Shown here piece after piece: positions 53,785-63,018 of a stretch of 64,000 nucleotides of DNA. The stretch is from positions 1-64,000 of the forward strand of contig JAGUYG010000031.1 of NCBI GenBank assembly GCA_020061465.1, in the 5' to 3' direction. Source of the DNA: Ignavibacteriales bacterium (lineage in GTDB: Bacteria > Bacteroidota > Ignavibacteria > Ignavibacteriales > Ignavibacteriaceae). How positions within the stretch are numbered: position 1 is the stretch's first letter; each line of letters opens with the position of its first letter. The position numbers were made by a program, and so were the translations under genes. The notes under the pieces were generated by a model. That model was given only the letters and a program-made list of their open reading frames with translations, made no database searches and had not been told where the DNA came from.

Positions 53785-54399
53785 ATGATTAAAATTTTCA
53801 ACAGCAGTCCGACACAGGAAGAATTATTTAGAACAGCCGTATTCGGTGTATTGTGGGGGATAGTAGAAATTACTATCGGAACTGTTCTTCACTCTGCAAA
53901 AATTCCTTTTAGGGGAACCATTATTTCTCTAATAGTAGTGTGCCTCATTACCTGTGGAAGAAATTTTGCCGGTTATAGAGGAGCTACGTTAACAATGGGT
54001 GCAATTGCAGCAAGCCTAAAAATATTAGCCGGTACAGGATTCAATATTACGCCGTTTGCAGCAATTATTTTTGAAGCTCTAACAGCGGAAATTATTTTTA
54101 GCGCATTTGGTTACCGTAAAGTTTCTGCTTTATTGACGGGTGCCTTTGTAATGCTTTACACGCTAAGTCATGGCTTCATAATGCAGGGAATATTTTTAGG
54201 TTTCGACGTATATAAAATTTATGTGCGAATAATTCGAGAGTTGAGCAGCATCCTGCATATCGACGGATATCCCATACTAATGATCGCAATGGTAATCATT
54301 ATTTTTTACGCCGGTGCGGGTATGTTTTCAGCATTTATCGGACTGAAAATAGCAACAAGGACTAAAGAAATAATTTTAAGGATGGAAAATGAAATCTGA
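53785..54399 (+). CDS. Uncharacterised membrane protein under leader control (paralog of 43773)
   Basis: A 204-residue protein with about six hydrophobic segments. Motifs kept with the paralog at 43773-44387 are EELFRT, WGIVEITIGTVLH, RGTIISLI and FEALTAEIIFS. No known catalytic or cofactor site. The gene is first in a three-gene operon (11-bp overlap to 54389, ATGA overlap to the TonB receptor), and its leader has a terminator, so its expression likely depends on a metabolite or metal. A transporter S-component-like role is a guess. Confidence 0.8.
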   Translation: MIKIFNSSPTQEELFRTAVFGVLWGIVEITIGTVLHSAKIPFRGTIISLIVVCLITCGRNFAGYRGATLTMGAIAASLKILAGTGFNITPFAAIIFEALTAEIIFSAFGYRKVSALLTGAFVMLYTLSHGFIMQGIFLGFDVYKIYVRIIRELSSILHIDGYPILMIAMVIIIFYAGAGMFSAFIGLKIATRTKEIILRMENEI

Positions 54400-54955
54400 A
54401 AAAATTATATATCTCACCATAATTACGTTCGCAGTTATTCTGCCTGTCAAGTTTTACTTTTATTTCTTTATCGCAGCGCTTTTATTAATTCTGAATAAAG
54501 ACTTTAGAGCTTTTAAATTTGTAAGGAGTAAATCTTTTATCTTTTTATTAGTGCTGCTTTTATTAATTCATCCGTTATTGGGAGGCGAAAAAAATATTAG
54601 CATTTTAGGTATCAAGTATAGCTGCGATTCTTTTATAACGGGGCTGCAAATGATTATGCGAGCGGCAGTAATAATACCTTCAGTGAAACTTCTTTTTGGT
54701 AATTTGCATGGCAGCAATGTTAATAATTTTTGGAATAAGTTTGGTTTAACTTACTTTGATTCGACGTTTAATATGTCGAAAAATCTTATGCCGAATTTAA
54801 AAGATACGACCAATAATTATTTCGGGGGCATGAGTCTAAATGAAAAGAAGCAATTTCTTCTTAATCCCATAGAATTTATCGCAAGATTTTTAGCCGTTTT
54901 GTTAACTACACAAAATACGGCTGACAAAAATAATTATATGAAAGAATCATCATGA
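54389..54955 (+). CDS. Uncharacterised small membrane protein
   Basis: 188 residues with hydrophobic segments near 6-36 and 48-62 and a less hydrophobic second half (NFWNKFGLTYFDSTFNMSKN). I do not recognise it. It might be a degenerate T-component of an energy-coupling transporter, but the Ala-Arg-Gly motifs of EcfT are not visible. It overlaps both neighbours (11 bp and ATGA), so it is translated together with the membrane protein and the TonB receptor and is probably part of the same uptake system. Confidence 0.7.
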   Translation: MKSEKIIYLTIITFAVILPVKFYFYFFIAALLLILNKDFRAFKFVRSKSFIFLLVLLLLIHPLLGGEKNISILGIKYSCDSFITGLQMIMRAAVIIPSVKLLFGNLHGSNVNNFWNKFGLTYFDSTFNMSKNLMPNLKDTTNNYFGGMSLNEKKQFLLNPIEFIARFLAVLLTTQNTADKNNYMKESS

Positions 54956-56898
54956 AAAGAATAATATTACTTTTATTATTTCTGTTTATCCTCTTCAAAA
55001 TTTATGGACAGACAACCGACACTATCCCTGCTTATAATCTCGGGGAAGTTATAGTTACAGCAAAAAATGAAAATATAGTGAAGGCATCTTCAATAATTGA
55101 AGTTGATTTTGCTCAGATGCAAAGAAGCTTAGCTTCAACCGTTACCGATGCGATTAGCATGGAAGCAGGTATAAGAACGCAAGTAAATTCTAAAGGCGAA
55201 ATCCCTGTTTATATAAGAGGATTTAGTCAAAAACAAATTGCTGTTTTTATAGATGGTATACCCGTCTATTTCCCCTATGAAGGTGAACTGGATCTAAATC
55301 AAATTCCAACAGCATCGATTGAAAAGATAACCATCTCTAAAGGAATGCCTTCAATTTTATATGGACCAAATTCGATGGGCGGGACAGTCAATATAATTAC
55401 TCAAGAGAACAGAGAAGGATTTGGATTTGGGGCAAGCTTTCAAACAGGAAGTAAGCAAAGCATTTCGTTGAACACCAGAGGAGAATTCTTGAATTTGAAG
55501 TGGAATGTCGGTGGTCAATTCAACAAATCATCCGGTTTTTATTTACCAGGGAGTTTCAACAATACGGTGAACGAAGACGGTAATAGACGAGATAACAGCC
55601 ATTATGAAAATTTGGGTGGTTTTTTAAGATTAACGCATTCTCCTTCAAAGAATATTCATCTCTCATATTCGTTGTTCTTAACCGACAACTCAAGAGGAAT
55701 TCCACCTAATATTTATTCAATTAGACCTAGATACTGGAAATTTACAGAGTGGAAAAAATATTTACATAGCTTTGCTTTCAATGTATTCTTGGGGAAAAGC
55801 TTTGCAGTAAAAGGAAATTTGTTTTATGATAAATACCGTAATGTATTGGATTCCTATGATGATAATACTTATACAACCCAAACGTTAAAATCGGCATTTC
55901 ATTCAACGTATGACGATAACTCAAGAGGACTTAATCTAACGTCATTTATAAATCCGGATTTTTTCCCTTTAACAAAATTGACAATGCTATATAAAGCAGA
56001 TATTCATAGAGAGCAGGGAAATATCCAGCTTCCGTGGGGAGAATATAAAACTGAAACATTGACAATAGGTATCGAACAGGAGTTCAATCTAACCGATAAA
56101 CTGTTCGGTGTTACAGGTATTAGTTACGACCGTATGAATCCGCTTTTTGCCAACAATGCACCGCTTCGTAGTTCATGTTCGGTTCTTAACGGTCATGCTG
56201 GCTTAAACTATGAGATTAACAATTGGCTTAATTTTCATGCACATGCTTCGAAGAAAAGCAGATTTCCCACATTAAAAGAATTTTATTCTGAAGTATTAGG
56301 GCGGAACATCGCTAATCCTGATCTGTCAGTAGAAAAAAGTATGAATTATGAGGTTGGTTTTAAGATTGACATTAAAACCGAAAACCCGCTTAAATTAATT
56401 TTTTTCTTCAGCGATGTAAAAGATATGATTCAATTATTAAATCTTCCTGATGGTATAAGGCAGTTTCAAAATCTCGGAAAAGTTCAGCTTGCCGGTTTCG
56501 AAACGGAAGTAGGATTAGATGCCTCTATCTTTGATTCGAAAATAAATTACACCTTTCTCTCAGCAAAAAATTTATCTGTAAATGCTATAAACCGGATTCT
56601 TGACAACCGTCCTAAGCATGTATTGAATATAATTAACTCAAAGAAATATCCCCCCGGATTTGAATGGATAATCGAATCTTCCTTCGTTAATTCAAGATAC
56701 AGCAGCGATGGTGATACGGGGGAATTCATCAAAATGCCCGATTATTTTTTATTAAATGTAAAATTATCACAAAAATTCTTTGAACAATATTATTTAGCCG
56801 CGGGAATAACCAATATTTTAGGTAAGTATTATGAAAGCGAATACGGCTTTCCTCAACCGGGCAGGGAGTATATTTTGCAATTAGGAATAAGTTTATGA
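54952..56898 (+). CDS. TonB-dependent outer-membrane receptor
   Basis: A 648-residue receptor. Signal peptide (1-19), a TonB-box-like stretch LGEVIVTA, a plug domain with IRGFSQKQIAVFIDGIPVY and ISKGMPSILYGPNSMGGTVNIIT, and a 22-strand-type barrel ending QLGISL. The substrate is not readable; siderophore, cobalamin or metal chelates are typical. Its coupling to two inner-membrane proteins behind a terminator-controlled leader suggests regulated uptake of a scarce nutrient, perhaps a metal needed by the nearby heme- and molybdenum-enzymes (inference). Confidence 0.92.
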   Translation: MKRIILLLLFLFILFKIYGQTTDTIPAYNLGEVIVTAKNENIVKASSIIEVDFAQMQRSLASTVTDAISMEAGIRTQVNSKGEIPVYIRGFSQKQIAVFIDGIPVYFPYEGELDLNQIPTASIEKITISKGMPSILYGPNSMGGTVNIITQENREGFGFGASFQTGSKQSISLNTRGEFLNLKWNVGGQFNKSSGFYLPGSFNNTVNEDGNRRDNSHYENLGGFLRLTHSPSKNIHLSYSLFLTDNSRGIPPNIYSIRPRYWKFTEWKKYLHSFAFNVFLGKSFAVKGNLFYDKYRNVLDSYDDNTYTTQTLKSAFHSTYDDNSRGLNLTSFINPDFFPLTKLTMLYKADIHREQGNIQLPWGEYKTETLTIGIEQEFNLTDKLFGVTGISYDRMNPLFANNAPLRSSCSVLNGHAGLNYEINNWLNFHAHASKKSRFPTLKEFYSEVLGRNIANPDLSVEKSMNYEVGFKIDIKTENPLKLIFFFSDVKDMIQLLNLPDGIRQFQNLGKVQLAGFETEVGLDASIFDSKINYTFLSAKNLSVNAINRILDNRPKHVLNIINSKKYPPGFEWIIESSFVNSRYSSDGDTGEFIKMPDYFLLNVKLSQKFFEQYYLAAGITNILGKYYESEYGFPQPGREYILQLGISL

Positions 56899-57084
56899 TG
56901 GAACGGCTGATAAGGATACAACAGTTTATTATCGAAGAATATTGTACCTTATGTCGATTTTATTAAACCGCTCATCGGAAAACTGATTGACATTGAGCAA
57001 CATTTATAATAATTAGTCCCTCGAATTTAATAACTATTTTTCTCGGACTGTTAAATCTTTATTCAGTCCATATTGATCGGGGTT

Positions 57085-57164
57085 CGAACCGCAAGGTTTG
57101 AAAAAATATATATTGAAGCCGACCCAAAGTTGTCTTTGTAATTTCTTTTAAAGACAGCCGGGTC
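57085..57164. other. Structured intergenic segment
   Basis: The 679-bp gene-free stretch 56899-57577 holds two hairpins: CGAACC-GCAA-GGTTTG (57085-57100) with a GNRA-type tetraloop, and GACCC...TGTCTTT (57121-57137) with AAAGACA...GGGTC (57150-57164). A small RNA or 3' untranslated structure of the TonB transcript is possible. Outside these and the stem at 57518-57555 I see nothing. Confidence 0.4.
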
Positions 57165-57517
57165 AACCCGAAAATTAGCATGTAAATATCTTAATTTCAT
57201 AAGGATATCTCATTTTAATCAGGAGGTATTTTTTCGGTCGGCATCAAAAATTATAAATATTAAAAATTTGGAGGGTAAGCCAAAAGTAAATTTTTACGAT
57301 TCTACGTACAATTCTGAAAAAGGAAACTAATATATCTTAAGATTATCTAAGTGTATTAAAGCATAATGACTTCAGAATTATTATAGAATACTTTTGGATT
57401 TCTCTCCTCAAAACCAGAGATAAGGTTCGATTAATTTTACTTTATCAAAGGTATTATGAAACCCCATATTAAATTTTGCATTAAATTTTTTTATAATAAA
57501 AATAATTAAAATCTCGT

Positions 57518-57555
57518 CCCGGAGGTTTTCGTTGCACTCTCAGAAAACCTTCGGG
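57518..57555 (+). promoter_or_regulatory. 13-bp stem-loop before the TPR gene
   Basis: CCCGGAGGTTTTC (57518-57530) pairs with GAAAACCTTCGGG (57543-57555) with one G-T pair and a 12-base loop. It lies 22 bp before the ATG at 57578, with no T-run; likely a 5' mRNA structure. The ribosome site GAAGGA follows it. Confidence 0.55.
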
Positions 57556-57577
57556 CTAAATTGAAGGATGATGCATT

Positions 57578-58063
57578 ATGGAAATTAAAGAAAAGGAAGT
57601 CCTTGCTGAAGAGCATTTTAACAGGGGATATAAAGCTCATATCGATGGCGAGTTAATCGAGGCAATAAATGAGTATAAGACCTCAATCGGATTGTGTCCA
57701 TCTGCCGTCGCTTATACTTTTCTCGCCTGGGCATATAGGCTCTTAGGAATGTATGATAAAGCTATTGAGGAGTGTTTAAATGCAATTGAAGTGGATCCCG
57801 ATTATGGGAATCCTTACAATGATATCGGTTCATACATGATATCATTGGGGCGTTACGATGAAGCCAAGGTTTATTTAGAAAAAGCACTGCGTGCCCCGGA
57901 TTATGAACCTCACCATTATCCGCTTTACAATCTCGGCAGAATATACGAGAAAAAAGGCGATTGGCTTAAAGCTTTAGAATATTACAATTGTTCGCTTGAG
58001 ATTGATCCCGAGTATGAACTTGCTCAGGATGCGGTGCTGCGGATAACAACATTGTTAAATTGA
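57578..58063 (+). CDS. Tetratricopeptide-repeat protein
   Basis: A 161-residue cytosolic protein of about four TPR units, seen in HFNRGYKAHIDGELIEAINEYKTSI, AYTFLAWAYRLLGMYDKAIEECLNAIEVDPDY, GNPYNDIGSYMISLGRYDEAKVYLEKAL and LYNLGRIYEKKGDWLKALEYYNCSLEIDPEY. TPRs bind protein partners; there is no other domain. The partner is unknown. A strong stem-loop precedes it, and it stands alone, so context gives little help. Confidence 0.93.
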   Translation: MEIKEKEVLAEEHFNRGYKAHIDGELIEAINEYKTSIGLCPSAVAYTFLAWAYRLLGMYDKAIEECLNAIEVDPDYGNPYNDIGSYMISLGRYDEAKVYLEKALRAPDYEPHHYPLYNLGRIYEKKGDWLKALEYYNCSLEIDPEYELAQDAVLRITTLLN

Positions 58064-58161
58064 AGTCTTTAGTGAGAGAGGATGGGTCACTGACCCGTAG
58101 TGTACGATTGCACTGCTTAAGTGTACATGGAAATGTTAATAAAGTATAATCATAAAAAAAT

Positions 58162-58256
58162 AGAGGGTGACCAATCCAAAGGATCGTTCCGAATTAGCCA
58201 CTAAGACACACAGACTCTAAGGATCACCAAGAAAAATTACTTGTTGGTCAACCTCT
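58162..58256. repeat. Inverted intergenic repeat
   Basis: AGAGGGTGACCAA (58162-58174) pairs with TTGGTCAACCTCT (58244-58256), 13 positions with one mismatch. Inside it lies a CCAAAGGATC unit like the one at the window start and a CACTAAGACACACAGACTCTAAGG segment resembling dispersed repeats. A small hairpin (GGGTC-act-GACCC, 58084-58096) precedes it. Confidence 0.5.
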
Positions 58257-58263
58257 ACAACGA

Positions 58264-59964
58264 TTACGCTTTCATTCGTTTGCCCTGCTCTTCGTGAATG
58301 AACAGCCAACTGCAAATTTTACCTATGTTTATTTCCTTAAAGTTTCCCCAATAAGCTCGTGTTCGTACATGCATTGAGCTTGTATTGTCCTCAGGTACAA
58401 CCTCGGCTTCTGCAATTAATTCTGCTAACCTTACCTGCCATTTTTTCATGTTCGATGGTCTTAGATCAATCCAGCCTTCATTTGACCATTTATTAATATT
58501 TTCTGGAGTAATCTTAAGAAGATTTTCTCCTCTGAACGCAGGGATTTTAATGTTCTGCCCTCTAAGCAGTGACTCACCGTCGGGAAGTAAAATCGGTATT
58601 CCTATGGACAAGATTTCGCATCTGAGTTTGCGATTTTCAGAAAGAAGCTGCACACATTTTTGTGAGAGTTCTTCCGGATTTGCACCAATAATATCATGCA
58701 TCGTTTTGTTGAATAGTCTCAGTAAATGAATCTCAAAAAGCAGTTTGGACAATCGAGGAGGTCCGAGAAGCTCGAATGCAACGCTGTAAAGATTATTTTC
58801 CATTTCGAGATCTTTGAGCTTTTGCACTGCCATGTGCTGCATATAACCGGCACGATAAGTCGGTTCCATTGCTGCATGGTCCATGGCGCTAACAAAATCA
58901 TGCCCGGTATTACCGCCCTTAACTTCATAAATTACAACCTCTGCTATTTCTTCAGGAGTAACAAACTCCATTTGTTTTTGAGCCGTTATGGTTTCAAATT
59001 CGCCGCGCGAAAATATGCCGTTTTCTCCGGTATCGATAAAGACAGACTTGAGCGTTTCACCGGTTGTTCTGTAGGTTTTATCAGAACGAATTACAAAGCT
59101 GTCTTTTAGCGGAATTGTCTCATTCATTTCAACATCTATCAGCTCGATTGGCTTTCCCTTTTTCCTTATTTCGCCGTATTCAATTCTTTTCCATGCAATA
59201 GCAGCCGTAGGCTTAACTTCTTTTGTAACTGCAGTATCGGGTGTTCGCGCCATTAGGAATAATAACAAAGTATGCGCTCCTGCAATTGATGATTTGCTCA
59301 GCAGAACCCGTGAGGGTTTTTCTTCACTATGCGTGTAAGGAATATTAAGCCCCATGCCTCCGGTGCCGCTGGTTCCTATTTTAATATAAATTTTTGTTTT
59401 TACCTCACTCATCGAGGCAAAAAGTATCTGTATATGTCTTATTAATTGAGGAATGTAAAGTGTGCAAACTAATTTTTCGGTTTCCTCAATAAGCTCCTCG
59501 TACGAGCATTTGTTTTTTACTTTGGCGGTAATATTTCTGTAAGCAGCATAAATGTCCTGGTAAGCAATCGCAGTGGCAGTGCTTATGCAGTCGATTATAA
59601 TTTCAGGATTAAATTCGGTAAGCAGTTTATAAATTGTGGAACTTTTTAAAATCTCTTCGTTTAATTCCTCCATTATATCTTTTAATAAAATTTTTCTCTT
59701 CTCAGGATTTACCAATAATTCTGTCCTGTTAAGATTTTTAAACTCATCGCGAACGAAAATATCACCGCCCCAAGGAATGAAATAGCTTTTGCCCACTTCA
59801 GGAAAATCTTTCTCGAGCTGTTTTACGGTTGATTCAGCCTCGTCATTATAAAGCGAAGTGATGATGATTTTTTTAGGTTCTTCATCTACTAGTTTGCGTG
59901 CAACGGCTCTGCCTACTAAACCGAAGCCGCCAAGGACAAGTACTGTTTTATTGTGAATATCCAT
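58264..59964 (-). CDS. Large Rossmann-fold dehydrogenase-like protein
   Basis: A 566-residue cytosolic protein of unknown function. The N-terminus is an NAD(P)-binding fold (VLVLGGFGLVGRAVARKLV, with GxxGxxG), and GTSGTGGMGLNIPYTHSEE resembles the active-site region of extended SDR-type enzymes. No known catalytic set (Ser-Tyr-Lys) is clear. The rest is unlike the classic saccharopine-reductase or epimerase families. Alone on the minus strand, with ORF length and codon use typical for the window. Substrate unknown. Confidence 0.75.
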   Translation of the reverse strand: MDIHNKTVLVLGGFGLVGRAVARKLVDEEPKKIIITSLYNDEAESTVKQLEKDFPEVGKSYFIPWGGDIFVRDEFKNLNRTELLVNPEKRKILLKDIMEELNEEILKSSTIYKLLTEFNPEIIIDCISTATAIAYQDIYAAYRNITAKVKNKCSYEELIEETEKLVCTLYIPQLIRHIQILFASMSEVKTKIYIKIGTSGTGGMGLNIPYTHSEEKPSRVLLSKSSIAGAHTLLLFLMARTPDTAVTKEVKPTAAIAWKRIEYGEIRKKGKPIELIDVEMNETIPLKDSFVIRSDKTYRTTGETLKSVFIDTGENGIFSRGEFETITAQKQMEFVTPEEIAEVVIYEVKGGNTGHDFVSAMDHAAMEPTYRAGYMQHMAVQKLKDLEMENNLYSVAFELLGPPRLSKLLFEIHLLRLFNKTMHDIIGANPEELSQKCVQLLSENRKLRCEILSIGIPILLPDGESLLRGQNIKIPAFRGENLLKITPENINKWSNEGWIDLRPSNMKKWQVRLAELIAEAEVVPEDNTSSMHVRTRAYWGNFKEINIGKICSWLFIHEEQGKRMKA

Positions 59965-60216
59965 AATTAACTCCCCGTGTTTAAATATTTTTATTTTACG
60001 TAAAGTTAATTCAATCCGCTTCCTTAAGCAATGGAAAAGAAACCATTAAAGATTAAACATGTGAAAAATTTCTTCTATTAAAGTATAAACATTGCATGTG
60101 TTAAATAGAGATTAATTTTAACATAATCTTAAATTGCTTAACTATTGATGTATTGTTAAATTTGAACGCAGTAATTGGTTTTTAATTTTCAATTTATAGA
60201 ATTCAGGCGTAAGTGG

Positions 60217-60687
60217 ATGAAATTATTCGAATTGTTAAAGGAAGAATTTGTAGTTGCCCAATTACAAAGCTCCCAAAAAGAAGATGTAATAAATGAACTA
60301 ATAAATTTATTTAAGAACGATCCGAGAGTAGCTAATCTCGAGAAGGTTCGAGAGGCTGTGCTTGAAAGAGAAAAAATAATGTCAACCGGAGTCGGTAAGG
60401 GTTTTGCCATCCCGCACGGCAAAACAGCAGCCGTAAACGATATATTGGCTGCCTTTGGCAAAACAAAAAGCCCTATCGAGTATCAGGCGCTTGACAGTCA
60501 ACCGGTAAATCTGATTTTTTTATTAGTAGGTAAAGATAATTTGGTTAGCCGTCATATAAAGCTTCTCAGTAGAATCTCAAGGATGATGAATAAAGACGAC
60601 TTCCGCGGCAAATTGATAGAAGCGTCTTCTAAAGAAGATATAATTGAGTTATTCAAAAAAGAAGAAGAAAGCTATTTCGAAGTCTAA
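60217..60687 (+). CDS. ptsN: PTS EIIA (PtsN-type) phosphocarrier
   Basis: Nitrogen-PTS-like IIA domain, 156 residues from the ATG at 60217 (the ORF could be extended to 60175, giving residues unlike the family). The phosphorylated His lies in GKGFAIPHGKT, and the conserved LDSQPVNLIFLLVGKDN follows. No sugar-permease genes are near, which suits the regulatory PtsN type. It is 66 bp upstream of hisS; whether they share a transcript is unclear. Confidence 0.9.
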   Translation: MKLFELLKEEFVVAQLQSSQKEDVINELINLFKNDPRVANLEKVREAVLEREKIMSTGVGKGFAIPHGKTAAVNDILAAFGKTKSPIEYQALDSQPVNLIFLLVGKDNLVSRHIKLLSRISRMMNKDDFRGKLIEASSKEDIIELFKKEEESYFEV

Positions 60688-60753
60688 CCTTTTAATTCCG
60701 TCACTATTAATTTTTTTTGTATAGTTAATCCATGCTAATGGAAAAGATATTTT

Positions 60754-62019
60754 ATGATTAAAGCAATTACCGGCATAAAAGATATTCTGCCGTCAGAGAT
60801 CCCTTCTTGGAGTCACTTAGAAGAAGCCATTCACTCGGTATTTAAAAATTATAACTATAAAGAAATTCGAACTCCCGTATTTGAGGAAACCACACTCTTT
60901 TCCCGCGGAATCGGTGAAGAGACGGATATCGTCGGCAAAGAGATGTATACCTTTACAGACCGAAGCGGGACCAGCGTTACGCTAAAGCCCGAAATGACCG
61001 CAGCAGTTGTCCGGGCTTACGTTGAACATTCCCTTGGTAAACAGCAGCCGTTGAATAAGCTGTATTATATTTCTCCGATGTTCAGGCAGGAGAGACCGCA
61101 AGCCGGCAGACTTCGTCAATTTCATCAGTTTGGAGGAGAAGCAATAGGGAGCAGCTCCCCGCTGCTTGATGTTGAAATGATTGATATCGCTTACAATATT
61201 CTAAACAATCTTGGGTTGAAAGATATTTTAGTTAAAATAAATTCTTTAGGAATTCCAGGTTCACGTGAAAGATACAAAGAAGAATTACGCAATTACTTAG
61301 CCGAAAAAAAAGAAATGCTTTCTGAAGACAGCCGTAGACGATTTGATAAAAACATACTCAGAATATTCGATAGCAAAATTGATAATGATCAAAACTTATT
61401 AAAAGATGCACCGCTCATATTGGATTATTTAGATGATGAAAGTAAAAGTGATTTCGATATGGTTCAAAGTATGTTAGAGAGGCTAAACATTCCTTTTGAA
61501 ATAGATCAGCGTTTGGTTCGAGGGCTTGATTACTATACTAAAACCACTTTCGAAATTATCAGCGGAAGCGTCGGTTCGCAAAATGCGCTTTGCGGCGGCG
61601 GACGATACGACCTTCTTATTGAACAATTAGGCGGTGAACCAACACCTGGCGTGGGCTTTGCCGCGGGCATCGAGAGAATACTTTTAGCATGCGAAAATGA
61701 AAACGTCTTGAATTTACCCGAAGATAAAATCGATGTCTATTTCGTACTATTAGATAATGAATTGAAGATCGAAGCTTTTGAATTAGTTCATAACTTACGT
61801 TCTGCCGGATTTAAAGTTGACCTGGACTACATGGATAGAAGCGTTAAAGCTCAAATGCGCGAGGCGAATAAGTACAGTTCGCGTTTTGTAATCTTCATAG
61901 GCGGCGAGGAATATGCATCCGGAAAGATGAATGTTAAAAATATGCAAGACGGAAATCAATTCATCATGCCGCTTGGGAATTCGGAAGAATTGATTAAATG
62001 GCTTGTTGAAGTTAAGTAA
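60754..62019 (+). CDS. hisS: Histidine--tRNA ligase
   Basis: Class II aminoacyl-tRNA synthetase, 421 residues, charging tRNA-His. Class II motifs are present: TLKPEMTAAVVRAY (motif 1 region), FRQERPQAGRLRQFHQFGGEAIG (motif 2), and GVGFAAGIERILLA (motif 3). The HisA-type LVRGLDYYTKTTFEI is the histidine-binding box. The C-terminal anticodon-binding domain ends IKWLVEVK. Usual length. Confidence 0.97.
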   Translation: MIKAITGIKDILPSEIPSWSHLEEAIHSVFKNYNYKEIRTPVFEETTLFSRGIGEETDIVGKEMYTFTDRSGTSVTLKPEMTAAVVRAYVEHSLGKQQPLNKLYYISPMFRQERPQAGRLRQFHQFGGEAIGSSSPLLDVEMIDIAYNILNNLGLKDILVKINSLGIPGSRERYKEELRNYLAEKKEMLSEDSRRRFDKNILRIFDSKIDNDQNLLKDAPLILDYLDDESKSDFDMVQSMLERLNIPFEIDQRLVRGLDYYTKTTFEIISGSVGSQNALCGGGRYDLLIEQLGGEPTPGVGFAAGIERILLACENENVLNLPEDKIDVYFVLLDNELKIEAFELVHNLRSAGFKVDLDYMDRSVKAQMREANKYSSRFVIFIGGEEYASGKMNVKNMQDGNQFIMPLGNSEELIKWLVEVK

Positions 62020-62108
62020 TAGAAAATCAGTAAAGACTCACGTTTCATAAAGAAAATTTCTGATGAAATATCATTAGTTAAAGTTTACCTTTTCAGAAAG
62101 GAAATAGA

Positions 62109-62960
62109 ATGTATCCCGAACTATTTAAAGTTGGACCTTTCACCGTTTACAGCTACGGTTTAATGCTTGGCATTGCTTTCATTGTTGCAAGTTATCTTTT
62201 AACTAAAGAAGTTGAAAGAAAAAAACTTAATCCGAACTTCGCTACAGAAATTACGTTATTAGCAATCATATTCGGAATTATCGGCGCTAAGCTGTTTCAC
62301 TTATTTGAAAATTGGGAAGCATTTTTAAACGATCCTATAAGTATGGCTTTTTCGCCGGGCGGACTTACTTTTTATGGAGGTCTCATTCTCGCTGTTATTG
62401 CAGTTTGGGTTTATTCACATAAAAAGAAAATACCCTTTCTTGTAGTGGCAGATATTGCAGCACCTGCGCTTGCAATTGCTTACGGTATAGGAAGAATCGG
62501 ATGTCATCTTGCAGGGGACGGCGATTATGGAATTCCAACTGATTTACCATGGGGAACAAATTATGAAAACGGCACCGTTCCCCCTTCAGTAATGTTTAGA
62601 GGAAGTGAAATTGCACAAGCTTATCCAAACGGAATCGTACCTGATAATACTCCGTTGCATCCAACTCCTATTTACGAGTTTTTGGTTGCGTTGTTAATAT
62701 TCTCCATTTTGTGGAAGTTGAGAAAGAAAGAATGGATTGACGGAAAATTATTTATGGTCTACTTAGTGTTGACGAGTTTAGCCAGGTTTTTGGTGGAGTT
62801 TATAAGATTAAATCCAAGAATATTATTTGGTCTTTCTGAAGCTCAAATTATTTCTATTGTATTAATTATAGTCGGTGCTGCCGGATATATTTATTTTATG
62901 CGTAATAAAAACTTAAAGAAATATATTCCACCGCCGCTTAAAGCAGAGGCAAAAACCTAA
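62109..62960 (+). CDS. lgt: Prolipoprotein diacylglyceryl transferase
   Basis: Inner-membrane enzyme adding diacylglycerol to the lipobox Cys, the first step of lipoprotein maturation; lnt at 12933 does the last step. Seven hydrophobic helices. The family signature GRIGCHLAGDGDYG and the LHPTPIYE segment with the catalytic His/Tyr region are clear. 283 residues. A GGAAATAG site precedes the ATG. The lipoprotein at 27738 is one likely client. Confidence 0.96.
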   Translation: MYPELFKVGPFTVYSYGLMLGIAFIVASYLLTKEVERKKLNPNFATEITLLAIIFGIIGAKLFHLFENWEAFLNDPISMAFSPGGLTFYGGLILAVIAVWVYSHKKKIPFLVVADIAAPALAIAYGIGRIGCHLAGDGDYGIPTDLPWGTNYENGTVPPSVMFRGSEIAQAYPNGIVPDNTPLHPTPIYEFLVALLIFSILWKLRKKEWIDGKLFMVYLVLTSLARFLVEFIRLNPRILFGLSEAQIISIVLIIVGAAGYIYFMRNKNLKKYIPPPLKAEAKT

Positions 62961-63018
62961 GTAAGCAGTCTGATTTTTTGAGAATTGATCTTTAAAATAT
63001 CCACTCAGTTGTGATTGA

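Noticed and set aside
54389-54955. EcfT-type transporter subunit
   Set aside because: No Ala-Arg-Gly signature motifs and too few helices; kept as uncharacterised.
57079-57100. GGTTCGAACC, like a tRNA T-arm
   Set aside because: No acceptor, D or anticodon stems can be formed around it; it is the base of a local hairpin.
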